A stretch of DNA of 64,000 bases from [Mycobacterium] fortunisiensis (GTDB lineage Bacteria > Actinomycetota > Actinomycetes > Mycobacteriales > Mycobacteriaceae): positions 434,001 through 498,000 of the forward strand of contig NZ_VOMB01000020.1 of NCBI RefSeq assembly GCF_019050325.1, written 5' to 3'. The notes below the pieces were generated by a model that worked only from the letters and a program-made list of their open reading frames with translations, did no database searches and was not told the DNA's origin. This document shows positions 23,890-33,054 of the stretch, piece by piece; positions within the stretch are counted from its first letter, which is position 1, and each line of letters opens with the position of its first letter. A program made the position numbers and the translations under genes.

Positions 23890-25350
23890 TCAGACCGGCA
23901 GCAACCCGTCGATCACCGCCGCCAGTTGCCGGGCTGAGCGGCACTCGTGCATCGGGATGGCCTCGAGATATTTGGGTACCGCGGAATCCCCGCTGCCCCA
24001 CAGGTGCTTGGGCTCGGGGTTGAGCCAGTGGGCGTGGCGGCTGGCCGACACCATGTGCTCGAGCAGCTCGACCTCGGGGTTGCGGTAGTTGTTCCGCCCG
24101 TCGCCCAGCACCAGCAGCGAGCTGCGCGGGGACAGCACACCCGGGTACTTGTCCAGGAAGGACACGAAGGCGTGCCCGTAGTCGGAGTGCCCGTCGCGGG
24201 TGTAGACCCCGGCCTCACGGGTGATGCGCTGCACGGCGACCGCCAGATCGGCCTCCGGCCCGAACATGTCGGTGACCTCGTCGGTGGTGTCGATGAATGC
24301 GAAGACCCGCACCCGGGAGAACTGCTGACGCAGCGCCGACACCAGCATCAGAGTGAAGTGGCTGAACCCGGCGACCGACCCGGACACATCGCACAGCACC
24401 ACCAGCTCCGGGCGGGCCGGATGCGGCTTGCGCAGCACCACGTCGATGGGCACCCCGCCGGTCGACATCGATTTGCGCAGCGTCTTGCGCAGATCGATCT
24501 CCCCGGCCCGGGAGCGTCGCCGCCGGGCGGCCAACCGGGTGGCCAGGGTGCGGGCCAGAGGTTGCACCGTCTTGCGCATCTGCCGGAGCTGTTCCCCCGA
24601 GGCCCGCAGGAACTCGACGTTCTCGGCCAGCTGCGGCACCCCGTACATCTGCACGTGGTCACGGCCCAACTGTTCGGCGGTGCGCCGCTTGGTCTCGGAC
24701 TCGACCATCTTGCGCAGTTGGGCGATGCGCTGGGCGGCCAGCGCCTTGGCGATCTCCTCCTGCGTCGGGGTGGGCTCGTCACCGTACGGGGCGAGTAGAC
24801 CCGCCAGCAGCCTGCCTTCGAGATCGTCGAGGCTCATCGCCTTGAGCGCCTGATACGACGAGTACGACGGGCCGCGGCTGGAGTTGTAGCGGCCGTAGGC
24901 CTCCACGATCCGGGCGATCATCGCCGACAACCGGTCGTCCAGGTTGGCCAGATCCTCATTGTCGGCCAACATCTGCACCAGGGCCTCACGCATGGCCTCG
25001 ATGTCCTCGGGCGGCAGCTGGGGCCGGTCCGCGTCGCCGGTGTCGGCGTCGTCCTGATCCTCGTCCGAGAGCACGGTGCGCGCGCCCAGCGCCGCCGGGA
25101 AGAACAGATCGAACATCGCGTCGTAGGTGTCGCGGTGATCGGCACGGCGCAGCACCGCGCAGGCGATCCCTTCGCGCAGCGCCTCCCGATCGCCCAACCC
25201 CAGCACGGTCATCACCCGGCCGGCGTCCACGGTTTCCGACGGACCGACCGAGATCCCTTGACCGCGAAGGGATTCGACGAACTCGACGAGATGCCCGGGC
25301 AGGCCGTTGGGGGCCAGCGGCTGGGAGGGCCGAACCCGGCGGGGCACCAT
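23890..25350 (-). CDS. VWA-domain protein, CoxE-like, partner of MoxR ATPase
   Basis: 486 residues. The C-terminal half is a von Willebrand A domain with the metal-ion site ELVVLCDVSGSVAGFSHF (DxSGS) and a later DGHSDYG. The N-terminal half is helical, with an acidic stretch (DEDQDDADTGDAD). Proteins of this kind are encoded beside MoxR-type AAA+ ATPases and help insert cofactors or assemble enzyme complexes; CoxE/CoxD of CO dehydrogenase are the model. The client here is unknown, since no CO dehydrogenase or methanol dehydrogenase gene is in the window. It follows the MoxR gene by 13 bp. Confidence 0.9.
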   Translation of the reverse strand: MVPRRVRPSQPLAPNGLPGHLVEFVESLRGQGISVGPSETVDAGRVMTVLGLGDREALREGIACAVLRRADHRDTYDAMFDLFFPAALGARTVLSDEDQDDADTGDADRPQLPPEDIEAMREALVQMLADNEDLANLDDRLSAMIARIVEAYGRYNSSRGPSYSSYQALKAMSLDDLEGRLLAGLLAPYGDEPTPTQEEIAKALAAQRIAQLRKMVESETKRRTAEQLGRDHVQMYGVPQLAENVEFLRASGEQLRQMRKTVQPLARTLATRLAARRRRSRAGEIDLRKTLRKSMSTGGVPIDVVLRKPHPARPELVVLCDVSGSVAGFSHFTLMLVSALRQQFSRVRVFAFIDTTDEVTDMFGPEADLAVAVQRITREAGVYTRDGHSDYGHAFVSFLDKYPGVLSPRSSLLVLGDGRNNYRNPEVELLEHMVSASRHAHWLNPEPKHLWGSGDSAVPKYLEAIPMHECRSARQLAAVIDGLLPV

Positions 25351-25363
25351 CAGTTCGGCCCCA

Positions 25364-26251
25364 TCAATTCAGCCTCAGCTCACCGGAGGCCTTGACCTGA
25401 TCGGACTGGTGCTTGAGCACCACGCCGAGGGTGGCCGCGATCATCGCGTCGTCGATGGTGTCCAGGCCCAGGGCCAGCACGGTGCGGCCCCAGTCGATGG
25501 TCTCGGCGACCGAGGGCACTTTCTTGAGTTGCATGCCGCGCAGCACCCCGATGATGCGCACCAGTTCTGCGGCGATGCGCTCGGGCAGCTCGGGCACCCG
25601 GGACAGCAGGATGCGCCGCTCCAGCTCCGGGTCGGGGAAGTCGATGTGCAGGAACAGACAGCGACGCTTGAGTGCCTCGGAGAGCTCACGGGTGGCATTG
25701 GACGTCAGCACCACCAACGGCGGCCGCTCAGCCCTGATGGTGCCGAGTTCGGGAACGGTCACCGCGAAGTCGGACAACACCTCCAGCAGCAGACCCTCGA
25801 TCTCGATGTCGGCCTTGTCGGTCTCGTCGATCAGCAGGACAGTCGGATCGGTGCGCTTGATCGCGGTGAGCAGCGGACGGGTCAGCAGGAACTCCTCGCT
25901 GAACACGTCCATCTTGGTCTGGTCCCAGTCGCCACCGGTGCTGTTCTGCCCGGCCTGGATCCGCAAGATCTGCTTGGCGTGGTTCCACTCGTAGAGCGCG
26001 CGGGCCTCGTCGACACCCTCATAGCACTGCAACCGCACCAGCTCCGAGCCCGTCGACTGCGCCACCGCGCGGGCCAGTTCGGTCTTGCCGACGCCGGCGG
26101 GACCTTCCACCAGCAGTGGCTTGCCCAGCCGGTCGGCGAGGAAAACCGCTGTCGCGGTGGCGGTGTCGGGCAGGTAGCCGGTCTCCGCCAGCCGCCGCGC
26201 GACATCGTCGATGTCGGCGAACAACGGGGCGGGGCGAGCGGGCACGCTCAT
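25364..26251 (-). CDS. MoxR-family AAA+ ATPase
   Basis: 295 residues with Walker A VEGPAGVGKTELARAVA, Walker B TVLLIDETDKAD, sensor 1 VVLTSNATRELSEALKRRCLFLHIDFPD with an arginine finger region, and a C-terminal lid. MoxR ATPases act as chaperones with VWA proteins to activate metal or cofactor enzymes. The next gene encodes exactly such a VWA partner. The proA gene ends 28 bp upstream of the region's ribosome-binding site, so read-through from proA is likely. Confidence 0.94.
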   Translation of the reverse strand: MSVPARPAPLFADIDDVARRLAETGYLPDTATATAVFLADRLGKPLLVEGPAGVGKTELARAVAQSTGSELVRLQCYEGVDEARALYEWNHAKQILRIQAGQNSTGGDWDQTKMDVFSEEFLLTRPLLTAIKRTDPTVLLIDETDKADIEIEGLLLEVLSDFAVTVPELGTIRAERPPLVVLTSNATRELSEALKRRCLFLHIDFPDPELERRILLSRVPELPERIAAELVRIIGVLRGMQLKKVPSVAETIDWGRTVLALGLDTIDDAMIAATLGVVLKHQSDQVKASGELRLN

Positions 26252-26279
26252 CTGGTCTCCTGGTCTGTGTCTGGTCCGG

Positions 26280-27539
26280 CTAGGCCGGTCGGGTCTGACC
26301 GTCGCCCCACACGATCCACTTGGTCGAGGTCAGTTCGGGCAGGCCCATCGGTCCGCGGGCATGCAGTTTCTGGGTGGAGATGCCGATCTCGGCGCCGAAG
26401 CCGAACTGCTCTCCGTCGGTGAACGCGGTGGACGCGTTGACCATCACCGCGGCCGCATCCACCTGCTCGGTGAACCGCTGGGCCGCAGCAAGATTCGTTG
26501 CCACGATGGCCTCGGTGTGCCCGGTGCCATAGGTGTTGATGTGATCGATCGCGCCGTCCACTCCGTCGACGAGGGTCACCGCGATGTCCATCGACAGGAA
26601 CTCGGCGTGCAAGTCCTCGTCGCTGGGATCCTCGTGCACGGTGACTCCGGCCGCACGCAGCGCCGCGGTGAGCCGGGGCAGCGCGGTGGCCGCCAGCGCC
26701 TTGTCCACCAGCAGCGTCTCGGCGGCGTTGCAGACGCTGGGACGCCGGGTCTTGGAGTTCAGCAGAATCTGCTCGGCCACGTCGATATCGGCCGACTCAT
26801 CCACGTAGACATGGCAATTGCCGACACCGGTCTCGATCGTCGGCACCTGCGCATCGCGCACCACCGCCTCGATCAGACCGGCTCCCCCGCGCGGGATCAC
26901 CACGTCGACCAGGCCGCGGGCCTGGATCAGGTGGGTGACGCTGGCGCGGTCGTGACTGGGCAGCAGCTGCACCGCATCCAGCGGCAGCCCCTCGGCCGCC
27001 AGCGCGGACCGAAGTGCCTCCACCAGAGCGGCATTGGACCGGGCCGCCGAGGAACTGCCCCGCAGCAACGCGGCGTTGCCCGACTTGAGGGTGAGCCCGA
27101 ACGCGTCGACGGTGACGTTGGGCCGGCCCTCGTAAACCATGCCGACCACACCGAGCGGCACCCGCTGCTGACGCAGTTGCAGACCGTTGGGCAGGGTGCG
27201 GCCGCGCAGCACCTCACCGACCGGATCCGGCAGACCCGCGACCTGACGCAGCCCGGCCGCGATGCCGTCGACCCGCTGCGGGTTGAGCGCCAGCCGATCC
27301 AACATGGCCTCGGGTGTCCCGGCCGCCCGGGCCGCCTCGACATCGGCGGCGTTGGCGGCCAGCACCTCGTGGACGTGCGCGAGCACGCTGTCGGCGGCGG
27401 CGTGCAGCGCGCGGTTCTTCGTCTCGGCGCTCAGCGTGCCCAACGCGCGGGCCGCGGTGCGGGCCCGCCGCGCGGCCGCGTGCACCTGCTCGCGGAGGTC
27501 CTGCGTTCCGGCGGTGACGGGCGGTGTCTGCACGCTCAT
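26280..27539 (-). CDS. proA: Gamma-glutamyl phosphate reductase
   Basis: 419 residues, normal for ProA. The aldehyde-dehydrogenase-like fold is shown by RVPLGVVGMVYEGRPNVTVDAFGLTLKSGNAALLRG and the catalytic cysteine in KTRRPSVCNAAETLLVD. It reduces glutamyl-5-phosphate with NADPH to the semialdehyde in proline synthesis. ProB, the preceding enzyme, is encoded about 10 kb away; the two genes are separated in mycobacteria. Confidence 0.97.
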   Translation of the reverse strand: MSVQTPPVTAGTQDLREQVHAAARRARTAARALGTLSAETKNRALHAAADSVLAHVHEVLAANAADVEAARAAGTPEAMLDRLALNPQRVDGIAAGLRQVAGLPDPVGEVLRGRTLPNGLQLRQQRVPLGVVGMVYEGRPNVTVDAFGLTLKSGNAALLRGSSSAARSNAALVEALRSALAAEGLPLDAVQLLPSHDRASVTHLIQARGLVDVVIPRGGAGLIEAVVRDAQVPTIETGVGNCHVYVDESADIDVAEQILLNSKTRRPSVCNAAETLLVDKALAATALPRLTAALRAAGVTVHEDPSDEDLHAEFLSMDIAVTLVDGVDGAIDHINTYGTGHTEAIVATNLAAAQRFTEQVDAAAVMVNASTAFTDGEQFGFGAEIGISTQKLHARGPMGLPELTSTKWIVWGDGQTRPA

Positions 27540-27608
27540 TGCCCCAGGGTATCGGAGGTGTTCGCGCGGTTCGACACGTGTCAGCGCCCGGCCGGGGCGC
27601 GACGGGAT

Positions 27609-27614
27609 TAGCGT
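27609..27614 (+). promoter_or_regulatory. Likely -10 box (TAGCGT) of a leaderless kinase gene
   Basis: TAGCGT fits TANNNT and ends 8 nt before the ATG at 27623. No ribosome-binding site occurs in that space, so a leaderless transcript is the simplest reading. Confidence 0.4.
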
Positions 27615-27622
27615 TGTCGACT

Positions 27623-28483
27623 ATGGCGGCTTCGCGGGTGTGCGTAGTTGGAAGCATCAACGCTGACCAGACGTTCGTCGTCAATACCCTGCCCCGCCCC
27701 GGCCAGACCGTGCTGGCGTCGTCACTGACCTCCGCCCCGGGGGGTAAGGGCGGCAACCAGGCGGTGGCGGCCGCACGCGCCGGCGCCGAGGTGGCGCTGG
27801 TGGCCGCGCTCGGTGACGACGCCGCCGCCGACCTGCTGCGCCGTCACCTGCACGACAACGGGGTCCGTTCCGACGCGGTGACCTGTGTGCCCGGCGCCAG
27901 CGGATCGGCCGCGATCCTCGTCGATGCCGTCGGGGAGAACAGCATCGTGGTGGCGCCCGGCGCCAACGCCCGGCTCGAGGTGGACAGCGACGCGGCACGC
28001 ACGGCCATCGTCTGGAGCGAGGTGGTGCTGATCCAGCTGGAAATCCCGGTGACGACGGCGATCGCCGCGGCCAAACTGGCCCGGGCCGCCGGTGCGGTGG
28101 TCATGCTCAACGCCTCCCCGCCCGGCACCGCCGCCCATCATCTGCTGGCACTGTCGGACCTGGTGGACGTGGTGGTGGTGAACGAAACCGAGGCGGCCGA
28201 GTGGCATTGGCCGGTGCGGCACCTGGTGATCACCCGGGGCTCCCGCGGGGCCAGCTACCTCGGCTCCGACGAGCGCTTCGACGTCCCGGCACCGGCGGTG
28301 CGGGCCCTGGACACCGCCGGGGCCGGCGACGTGTTCGCCGGGGTGCTGGCCGCGGGCTGGAGTGCGGGCCACGAGCCGGCGCTGCGGCGGGCCTGCGCGG
28401 CCGGGGCGCTGGCCACCCTGGTGCGCGGGGCCGGCACCTGCGCCCCCTCGGCCGCCGATATCGACGCCGTCCTGACGCACTGA
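27623..28483 (+). CDS. PfkB-family sugar kinase, ribokinase-like
   Basis: 286 residues. Both PfkB signatures are visible: the N-terminal APGGKGGNQAVAAARAGAEVALVAALGDD and the C-terminal VRALDTAGAGDVFAGVLAAG with the catalytic aspartate. CVVGSINADQTFVV at the N-terminus is typical of ribokinase. The middle is short around NETEAAEWHWPVRHLVITRG, making the protein about 15-20 residues smaller than the usual enzyme. The position equals that of rbsK (Rv2436, recalled). D-ribose is the likely substrate but is not proven. Confidence 0.88.
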   Translation: MAASRVCVVGSINADQTFVVNTLPRPGQTVLASSLTSAPGGKGGNQAVAAARAGAEVALVAALGDDAAADLLRRHLHDNGVRSDAVTCVPGASGSAAILVDAVGENSIVVAPGANARLEVDSDAARTAIVWSEVVLIQLEIPVTTAIAAAKLARAAGAVVMLNASPPGTAAHHLLALSDLVDVVVVNETEAAEWHWPVRHLVITRGSRGASYLGSDERFDVPAPAVRALDTAGAGDVFAGVLAAGWSAGHEPALRRACAAGALATLVRGAGTCAPSAADIDAVLTH

Positions 28484-28516
28484 GACCGGCCCAACTGAAG
28501 CCGATACCGTTGTGGT

Positions 28517-28522
28517 TATAGT
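28517..28522 (+). promoter_or_regulatory. Likely -10 box (TATAGT) of a leaderless hydratase gene
   Basis: TATAGT is a near-consensus -10 hexamer, ending 8 nt before the ATG at 28531. A leaderless start is inferred. A -35 match is poor (ACTGAA at 28494-28499, 17 bp away). Confidence 0.55.
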
Positions 28523-28530
28523 CGCCAACC

Positions 28531-29355
28531 ATGACCCAGGACCTCACCCCGCGGCCGCCCGAGGGCGACTGGCTCGGCACGCCATACCTGAAGTTCGACC
28601 GGCAGGGGCCGTTCGGCGTGGTCACCCTGGATCGGCCCGAGGCCCGCAACGCGATGACCCCGGCCATGTACTTCGGCATCCGCTACGCCGTCACCCACGT
28701 CGAGGCCGACCCCGATCTGGCCGGTTTGCTGATCACCGGCACCGGGGACGTCTTCGCTCCCGGCGGTGACCTGGGCGGCGGCAACGGTGTCGACGACTGG
28801 ATGAGCTTCGGCGCCGCACTGTCGATGGACGTCACGCCGTTCGAAACCCTGCGGCAATCGGTCAAGCCGGTGGTGAGTGCGGTCAACGGCCTGTGTCAGG
28901 GCGGCGGGCTGCAGATCGCGATCTGCAGCGACATGGCCGTGGTGAGCGATCGCGCCACGTTCCGGGTGCCCGAGCTCTACCGCGGCATCGCCGACACCTA
29001 CTACAGCCAGATGCTGGCCCGGCTCATCGGCCCGGTGCGCACCCGCGACCTGATGTTCACCGGCCGCACGCTCAGCGCGGCCGAAGCCGTCGACTGGGGC
29101 ATGGTGGCCAGGGTGGTGCCGCACGACGAATTGCTCAGCGCGGCAACCGAAGTGCTCACGCAGTGCTGCCGCACCGCACCGCGGGCCCGCGGCGTGGTGA
29201 AGTCCAGCCTGGACAGCTACATGGGGCTCTACGACCGGATCGGGATGAAGGCCAGTTACAGCGGCGAGGAGGCCGCCGAGGGATTCCGGGCGTTCAAGGC
29301 GCGCCGGTCACCGGATTGGGTGCATCCGGACCTGCGCACCGACGGCCGGATCTAG
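28531..29355 (+). CDS. Enoyl-CoA hydratase/isomerase family protein
   Basis: 274 residues of the crotonase fold. GVVTLDRPEARNAMTPAMY, FAPGGDLGGG (oxyanion-hole loop) and KPVVSAVNGLCQGGGLQIAICSDMAVVSDRATFRVPELYRGI are characteristic. Members hydrate or isomerise acyl-CoAs in beta-oxidation and related routes. The exact reaction cannot be set; at the first catalytic glutamate position of true hydratases the sequence reads RVPELYRG, so a glutamate is available. The gene ends in TAG that overlaps the TAG of the convergent DoxX gene within CTAG. Confidence 0.87.
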   Translation: MTQDLTPRPPEGDWLGTPYLKFDRQGPFGVVTLDRPEARNAMTPAMYFGIRYAVTHVEADPDLAGLLITGTGDVFAPGGDLGGGNGVDDWMSFGAALSMDVTPFETLRQSVKPVVSAVNGLCQGGGLQIAICSDMAVVSDRATFRVPELYRGIADTYYSQMLARLIGPVRTRDLMFTGRTLSAAEAVDWGMVARVVPHDELLSAATEVLTQCCRTAPRARGVVKSSLDSYMGLYDRIGMKASYSGEEAAEGFRAFKARRSPDWVHPDLRTDGRI

Positions 29356-29789
29356 ACGGCGGATACCTCGTCACGCTCGTCGTGCGAGCGGCCGCGCATG
29401 GTGTCCAGTGCCCAGGCACCGGGCCCGGCGAATGCCAACAGCAGGAAAGCGAAGCAGTACAGCACCGCGAACTCGCCGCCGTTCTGCGGATCCACCGGCC
29501 ACAACGCGTTGGGCTGGTGCAGCCAGAAGTAGGCGACCGCCATCTCGCCCGACGCCACAAGTGCGGCGATCGGAGTGAACCATCCCAGCACGATCAGCAG
29601 ACCGGCGATCAGCTCGATCAGCCCGGCCCACCAGAACGGCCAGTCACCAACGGCCACCGAGGGGCCGACCGGCCAGCCGAACAGCTTCACCGTGCCGTTG
29701 AGGGTGAACATCAACCCGAGCACGATCCGGCAGACGCTGACAACGGCGGGCGCATGCGAATTCAGCCGGGATTGCAGGTGCTGGATCAT
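29352..29789 (-). CDS. DoxX-family membrane protein
   Basis: 145 residues with four predicted membrane helices: VCRIVLGLMFTLNGTVKLFGW, WWAGLIELIAGLLIVLGWF, IAALVASGEMAVAYFWLH, and FAVLYCFAFLLLAFAGPGAW. This is the DoxX/DoxD layout. Mycobacterial DoxX members have been linked to membrane-bound thiol and superoxide defence, but nothing in this sequence assigns a reaction. Confidence 0.9.
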   Translation of the reverse strand: MIQHLQSRLNSHAPAVVSVCRIVLGLMFTLNGTVKLFGWPVGPSVAVGDWPFWWAGLIELIAGLLIVLGWFTPIAALVASGEMAVAYFWLHQPNALWPVDPQNGGEFAVLYCFAFLLLAFAGPGAWALDTMRGRSHDERDEVSAV

Positions 29790-29842
29790 CCGCTGACCAC
29801 CTTCCTGGTTGCGCCGCGATCAACGTCCGATCGACCGGCGAT

Positions 29843-30145
29843 TCAGCAACTGAGATAGACGTTGATCGTCTTGGCCGTGACCGTTGTGGTGTGGCCGCCG
29901 CCGGGAACGCCGCTGTCGGTCCTGGAGTATGTGTGGCCGGGCTTCGTCGCGCTGACGGCGCACTGGCTCAATGGCGCACTGCCCACCTTGTGCACGATGA
30001 CGTGGTAGCCCTGCGCCTCCAGCTCGTTGATCGTGTCTTGGGCCGCTCCGGTGTCAGAGGGGGCCGCCGTTGCGGGCACCGCCAGCCCGAAACTGACAAC
30101 AGCAAGGTCGGCGGCCGCAATCGTCGCGAAATTCAGCTTTTTCAT
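29843..30145 (-). CDS. Small secreted protein of unknown function
   Basis: 100 residues from the ATG at 30145, preceded by a GGAGGG ribosome-binding site; the longer open frame upstream is discarded. The sequence MKKLNFATIAAADLAVVSFGLAVPATAAPSD is a Sec signal peptide with a likely cut after ATAA. The mature part (about 70 residues) has INELEAQGYHVIVHKVG followed by a segment with two cysteines, one of them last (NVYLSC), suggesting a disulfide. The pattern resembles small exported mycobacterial proteins of the same size. No enzyme motif. Confidence 0.8.
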   Translation of the reverse strand: MKKLNFATIAAADLAVVSFGLAVPATAAPSDTGAAQDTINELEAQGYHVIVHKVGSAPLSQCAVSATKPGHTYSRTDSGVPGGGHTTTVTAKTINVYLSC

Positions 30146-30251
30146 CTTCGCGCCCTCCGCCTGGACGACGCATCCGGCCTGATCGGAGGGATGATCATCC
30201 ATCCCCCATGGTCCTCTCGCAGGGGCGTGGCCGCCACTGGTTTTTGTGCGG

Positions 30252-32915
30252 TTATACGCGGACGAGATCCCGATCGGTGGCCGCCGCGGGCTGCGCACCG
30301 GCGCCGGACCCGACGGTGGGCAGCGACACCTCGATGCCGGAGATGTTGATGACGCCGAACTGGGTGAGGTTGAGGAACGGGGTAGCCGAGGTGGTGATCT
30401 GCACCGTGGCGGTGTGCCCGGGTTCGAGCGTATAGGCCACGGCCTCCATCGGAATGGTGACGGTGTGTTCCTTGCCGTCGAGGGTGACCGGCACCGGGGT
30501 GACGATGTTGCCGATCACCTGGCCGGTCTGGTCGTCGATGATCTGGGCGTAGACGTGGCGGCTGGTGCCCAGCCCTGAATACGTCAGCGTCAGCTCGGGA
30601 GCACCGACCACCTGCGTGGCGGTGTCCGACGGCGCGGTGACCGTGACGTTGACCGCGTTCGCCGCCTTGGTTCCGTCACCGAGCCCGAACGGGATCCCCG
30701 CCGCGCCCGGTCCCGAGCCGCCGAGGATCGGCACGATTCCCAGCACCCCGCCGCCGTGCGACACGGTGACCGGGGTGCCGGCGAAATCGGGATCCGAAGG
30801 CAGCACATCGGAGGTGTAGTGGTCACCGTTCTGGTCGATCCACTGGAATGTCGGCAGACCGTCATCGACGTCTTCGCCCTTGTGCTTGACGTAGGCGTCC
30901 AGCCAGCTCATGGTCGCGGTCTCGACCATCTCGGTGCTGTCACCGGCCGGGGTTTCGCAGTTGCCGTGCCCGCCGCAGAACCACACCATCTTCACCGGCA
31001 CCCCGTTGGCGTCGAGGATCTGGGCGTTGTCGATCGCCTGCTGCAACGGGAACAACACGTCCACCGTGCCCTGAACGATCAGGGTGGGCGCGCTGATCTC
31101 GTTGACCAGGGCGGTCGGACCGCTGGCGGCCAGCACCGCCTGCTGTTCGGGGGTGAGCATCCCGAGCAGCGCGCCGGTGAAGATCCCGCTGTACAGCTGC
31201 GAGTTGATGTTCGCCCCCGACGTCACCAGCGACAGCAACAGCAGCGCCGCATACGACGTCTTGAACGCCTGGTTGGGATAGAGCGAACTGTTCAGCGAAT
31301 TCCACGAGATCGTCGGCACGATGGCGTCGACCCGGTCATCGGTGCCTGCGGTGACCCACTGGATGCCGCCGCCGTAGGAACCGCCCACCATGCCCATCCG
31401 CGGGTCGTTCGCGCCGTCCAGCAGCGTCCCGGGCCGCCCTGCGACGTAGTCGATCAGGGCCGACATGTCGCGGCCCTCGAAGAACGGACTGTCCAGCTGC
31501 AAGATCCCGCCCGAATCGTGCTCGCCGCGGGAGTCCCAGGTCACCACGTTGTAGCCGGCGTCACGGAACGTGCCGACGCCGGTCGCGCCGCCGGCGTACG
31601 GGTTCACGTCGCCCGCACTGGAAAGCCCTGCGCCGCTGAAGATCGTCGGCGCGGTGTCCCCGGCCTGCAGGCCCGACGCCGGGAAATAGTTCATGCTGAT
31701 CTCGGCGCCGTCGAACGAGGCCACCTTGACCGTGTAGGCCATCGGCGTGCCCGCGGGTGCCAGCTCCCCGACGTCGACGTTGACGTCCACCACCTCGGCG
31801 TCACCGATGAGCGGCGCCAACGCCTCGCCGAGGACCGGCATCTGATGCACCATCACCAGCACCTGGGGAACGAACGAACCGAACACCGGAATCTGTTGCA
31901 GCGCAACGTCGAACTCGGTGGTCTCGGCTACCAGCACGGTGAAGGCCTCGGAGCCGGCGCTGTCAACGACGGTGGCATACGGCAGGAAGGTGAAGGTGCC
32001 GTCCGCCGAGTTCAGCCGGACCTTGCCGCCCGCGCTCGGGGCACCGATCACGGTGTAGGTCAGCGGCAGGCCGCTCGACGTGGTGGCCCCGGTGGTGCCG
32101 TGGATGATGCCGTCGGTGAGGTCGACCGCCGGTACCGCGGTGATGCCTCCGGTGACGCTGACGGAGGAGGCCGGGGTGGCAGCGGCAGCGAACTCGCGTC
32201 GCGCAGCGGCCAGCAACACCCACTCGGCAGGCGAGTCGCCGGCCGGCGCGCTCGGCGAGTTGCCGGCCAGCGTCGTGGCGATGTCGTTGATCACGGTGGC
32301 GAGCACGCTGCGTGCCGGCTGGACGGGAGCGGACGGAGCGGCCGACTCAGCCGGAGCGGCCGACTCAGCCGGCGCAGCTGGCTCAATCGGTGACGAGCTC
32401 GCGGGCGCGGTGGCAGCGGCCACCGGCTCGGCCGCCGCGACGGCCGGCTCGTCGAGCCGAACCCGACCACGCTGGTGGCGCGGCGCCGCCGGAGCATCTG
32501 CCGGCTTCTGCGCGGCCCGCGGCGTGTCAGCGGACGGCTGGAGGATCGTGGTGTCGTGCGCCGCCCCATGGCGGGCCTTGGCCGCTGACCGGGCCGACCG
32601 CTCGGCGGTCGAGTCGTCGCTCTCGGAGCGCTGCGTCGTCGCATCCAGCCGGTGCCGACCGGACTCACCGACGTTGCGCGCCACCCGGTGCGTGGTCGCG
32701 TCACGTGCCGCCGATTGCCGTGATGAGCGGGACGAATGCTCAGCGTGGCGGTCCTTGGCAGCCTTGTGCCCGGCCCGTGCGGACGAGGATTGCGACGATG
32801 TGTCGCTGGAGCGCGGGGACGCCGACGCCGTCGGCGCGCTCAGCACCAGTGCGGACCCGACCCCGAGTGCGACCGCCAATCCCCCGACTCGACCGACGTA
32901 CTTCCCAGCACCCAA
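30252..32915 (-). CDS. Large secreted alpha/beta hydrolase with Ser/Arg-rich and Ig-like N-terminal regions
   Basis: 887 residues from a TTG at 32915, chosen because AGGAGG ends 5 nt upstream; the ATG at 32960 is the alternative. Order: signal peptide (VGGLAVALGVGSALVLSAPTASA), a 150-residue low-complexity stretch rich in Ser, Arg, His and Ala, an alanine/proline repeat region (EPAAPAESAAPAESAAPSAP), an Ig/cadherin-like domain (PLTYTVIGAPSAGGKVRLN), and a hydrolase of the X-Pro peptidase (S15/CocE) type. The catalytic triad looks complete: GMVGGSYGGG (Ser), GTVDVLFPL (Asp), FCGGHGNC (His). A C-terminal beta domain follows. Probably a cell-wall or secreted esterase or acylpeptidase; substrate unknown. 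Confidence 0.86.
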   Translation of the reverse strand: MGAGKYVGRVGGLAVALGVGSALVLSAPTASASPRSSDTSSQSSSARAGHKAAKDRHAEHSSRSSRQSAARDATTHRVARNVGESGRHRLDATTQRSESDDSTAERSARSAAKARHGAAHDTTILQPSADTPRAAQKPADAPAAPRHQRGRVRLDEPAVAAAEPVAAATAPASSSPIEPAAPAESAAPAESAAPSAPVQPARSVLATVINDIATTLAGNSPSAPAGDSPAEWVLLAAARREFAAAATPASSVSVTGGITAVPAVDLTDGIIHGTTGATTSSGLPLTYTVIGAPSAGGKVRLNSADGTFTFLPYATVVDSAGSEAFTVLVAETTEFDVALQQIPVFGSFVPQVLVMVHQMPVLGEALAPLIGDAEVVDVNVDVGELAPAGTPMAYTVKVASFDGAEISMNYFPASGLQAGDTAPTIFSGAGLSSAGDVNPYAGGATGVGTFRDAGYNVVTWDSRGEHDSGGILQLDSPFFEGRDMSALIDYVAGRPGTLLDGANDPRMGMVGGSYGGGIQWVTAGTDDRVDAIVPTISWNSLNSSLYPNQAFKTSYAALLLLSLVTSGANINSQLYSGIFTGALLGMLTPEQQAVLAASGPTALVNEISAPTLIVQGTVDVLFPLQQAIDNAQILDANGVPVKMVWFCGGHGNCETPAGDSTEMVETATMSWLDAYVKHKGEDVDDGLPTFQWIDQNGDHYTSDVLPSDPDFAGTPVTVSHGGGVLGIVPILGGSGPGAAGIPFGLGDGTKAANAVNVTVTAPSDTATQVVGAPELTLTYSGLGTSRHVYAQIIDDQTGQVIGNIVTPVPVTLDGKEHTVTIPMEAVAYTLEPGHTATVQITTSATPFLNLTQFGVINISGIEVSLPTVGSGAGAQPAAATDRDLVRV

Positions 32916-33054
32916 CGCGACCTCCTGGATCTCCGCTGCCGAATGTGACCTGCCGCACATTAGCGCGTCGATGGGATGCAGAAGGTTAGCTTGTCAATTT
33001 TTTTCAAAGTCAATTTTGATTGGGCTCGGATACTGCGCTGAGAGCCGGCCCCGG

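Noticed and set aside
28531..29789. Frameshift or fusion at the overlapping ends of the hydratase and DoxX genes
   Set aside because: The two genes are convergent and simply share a CTAG, giving TAG on each strand.
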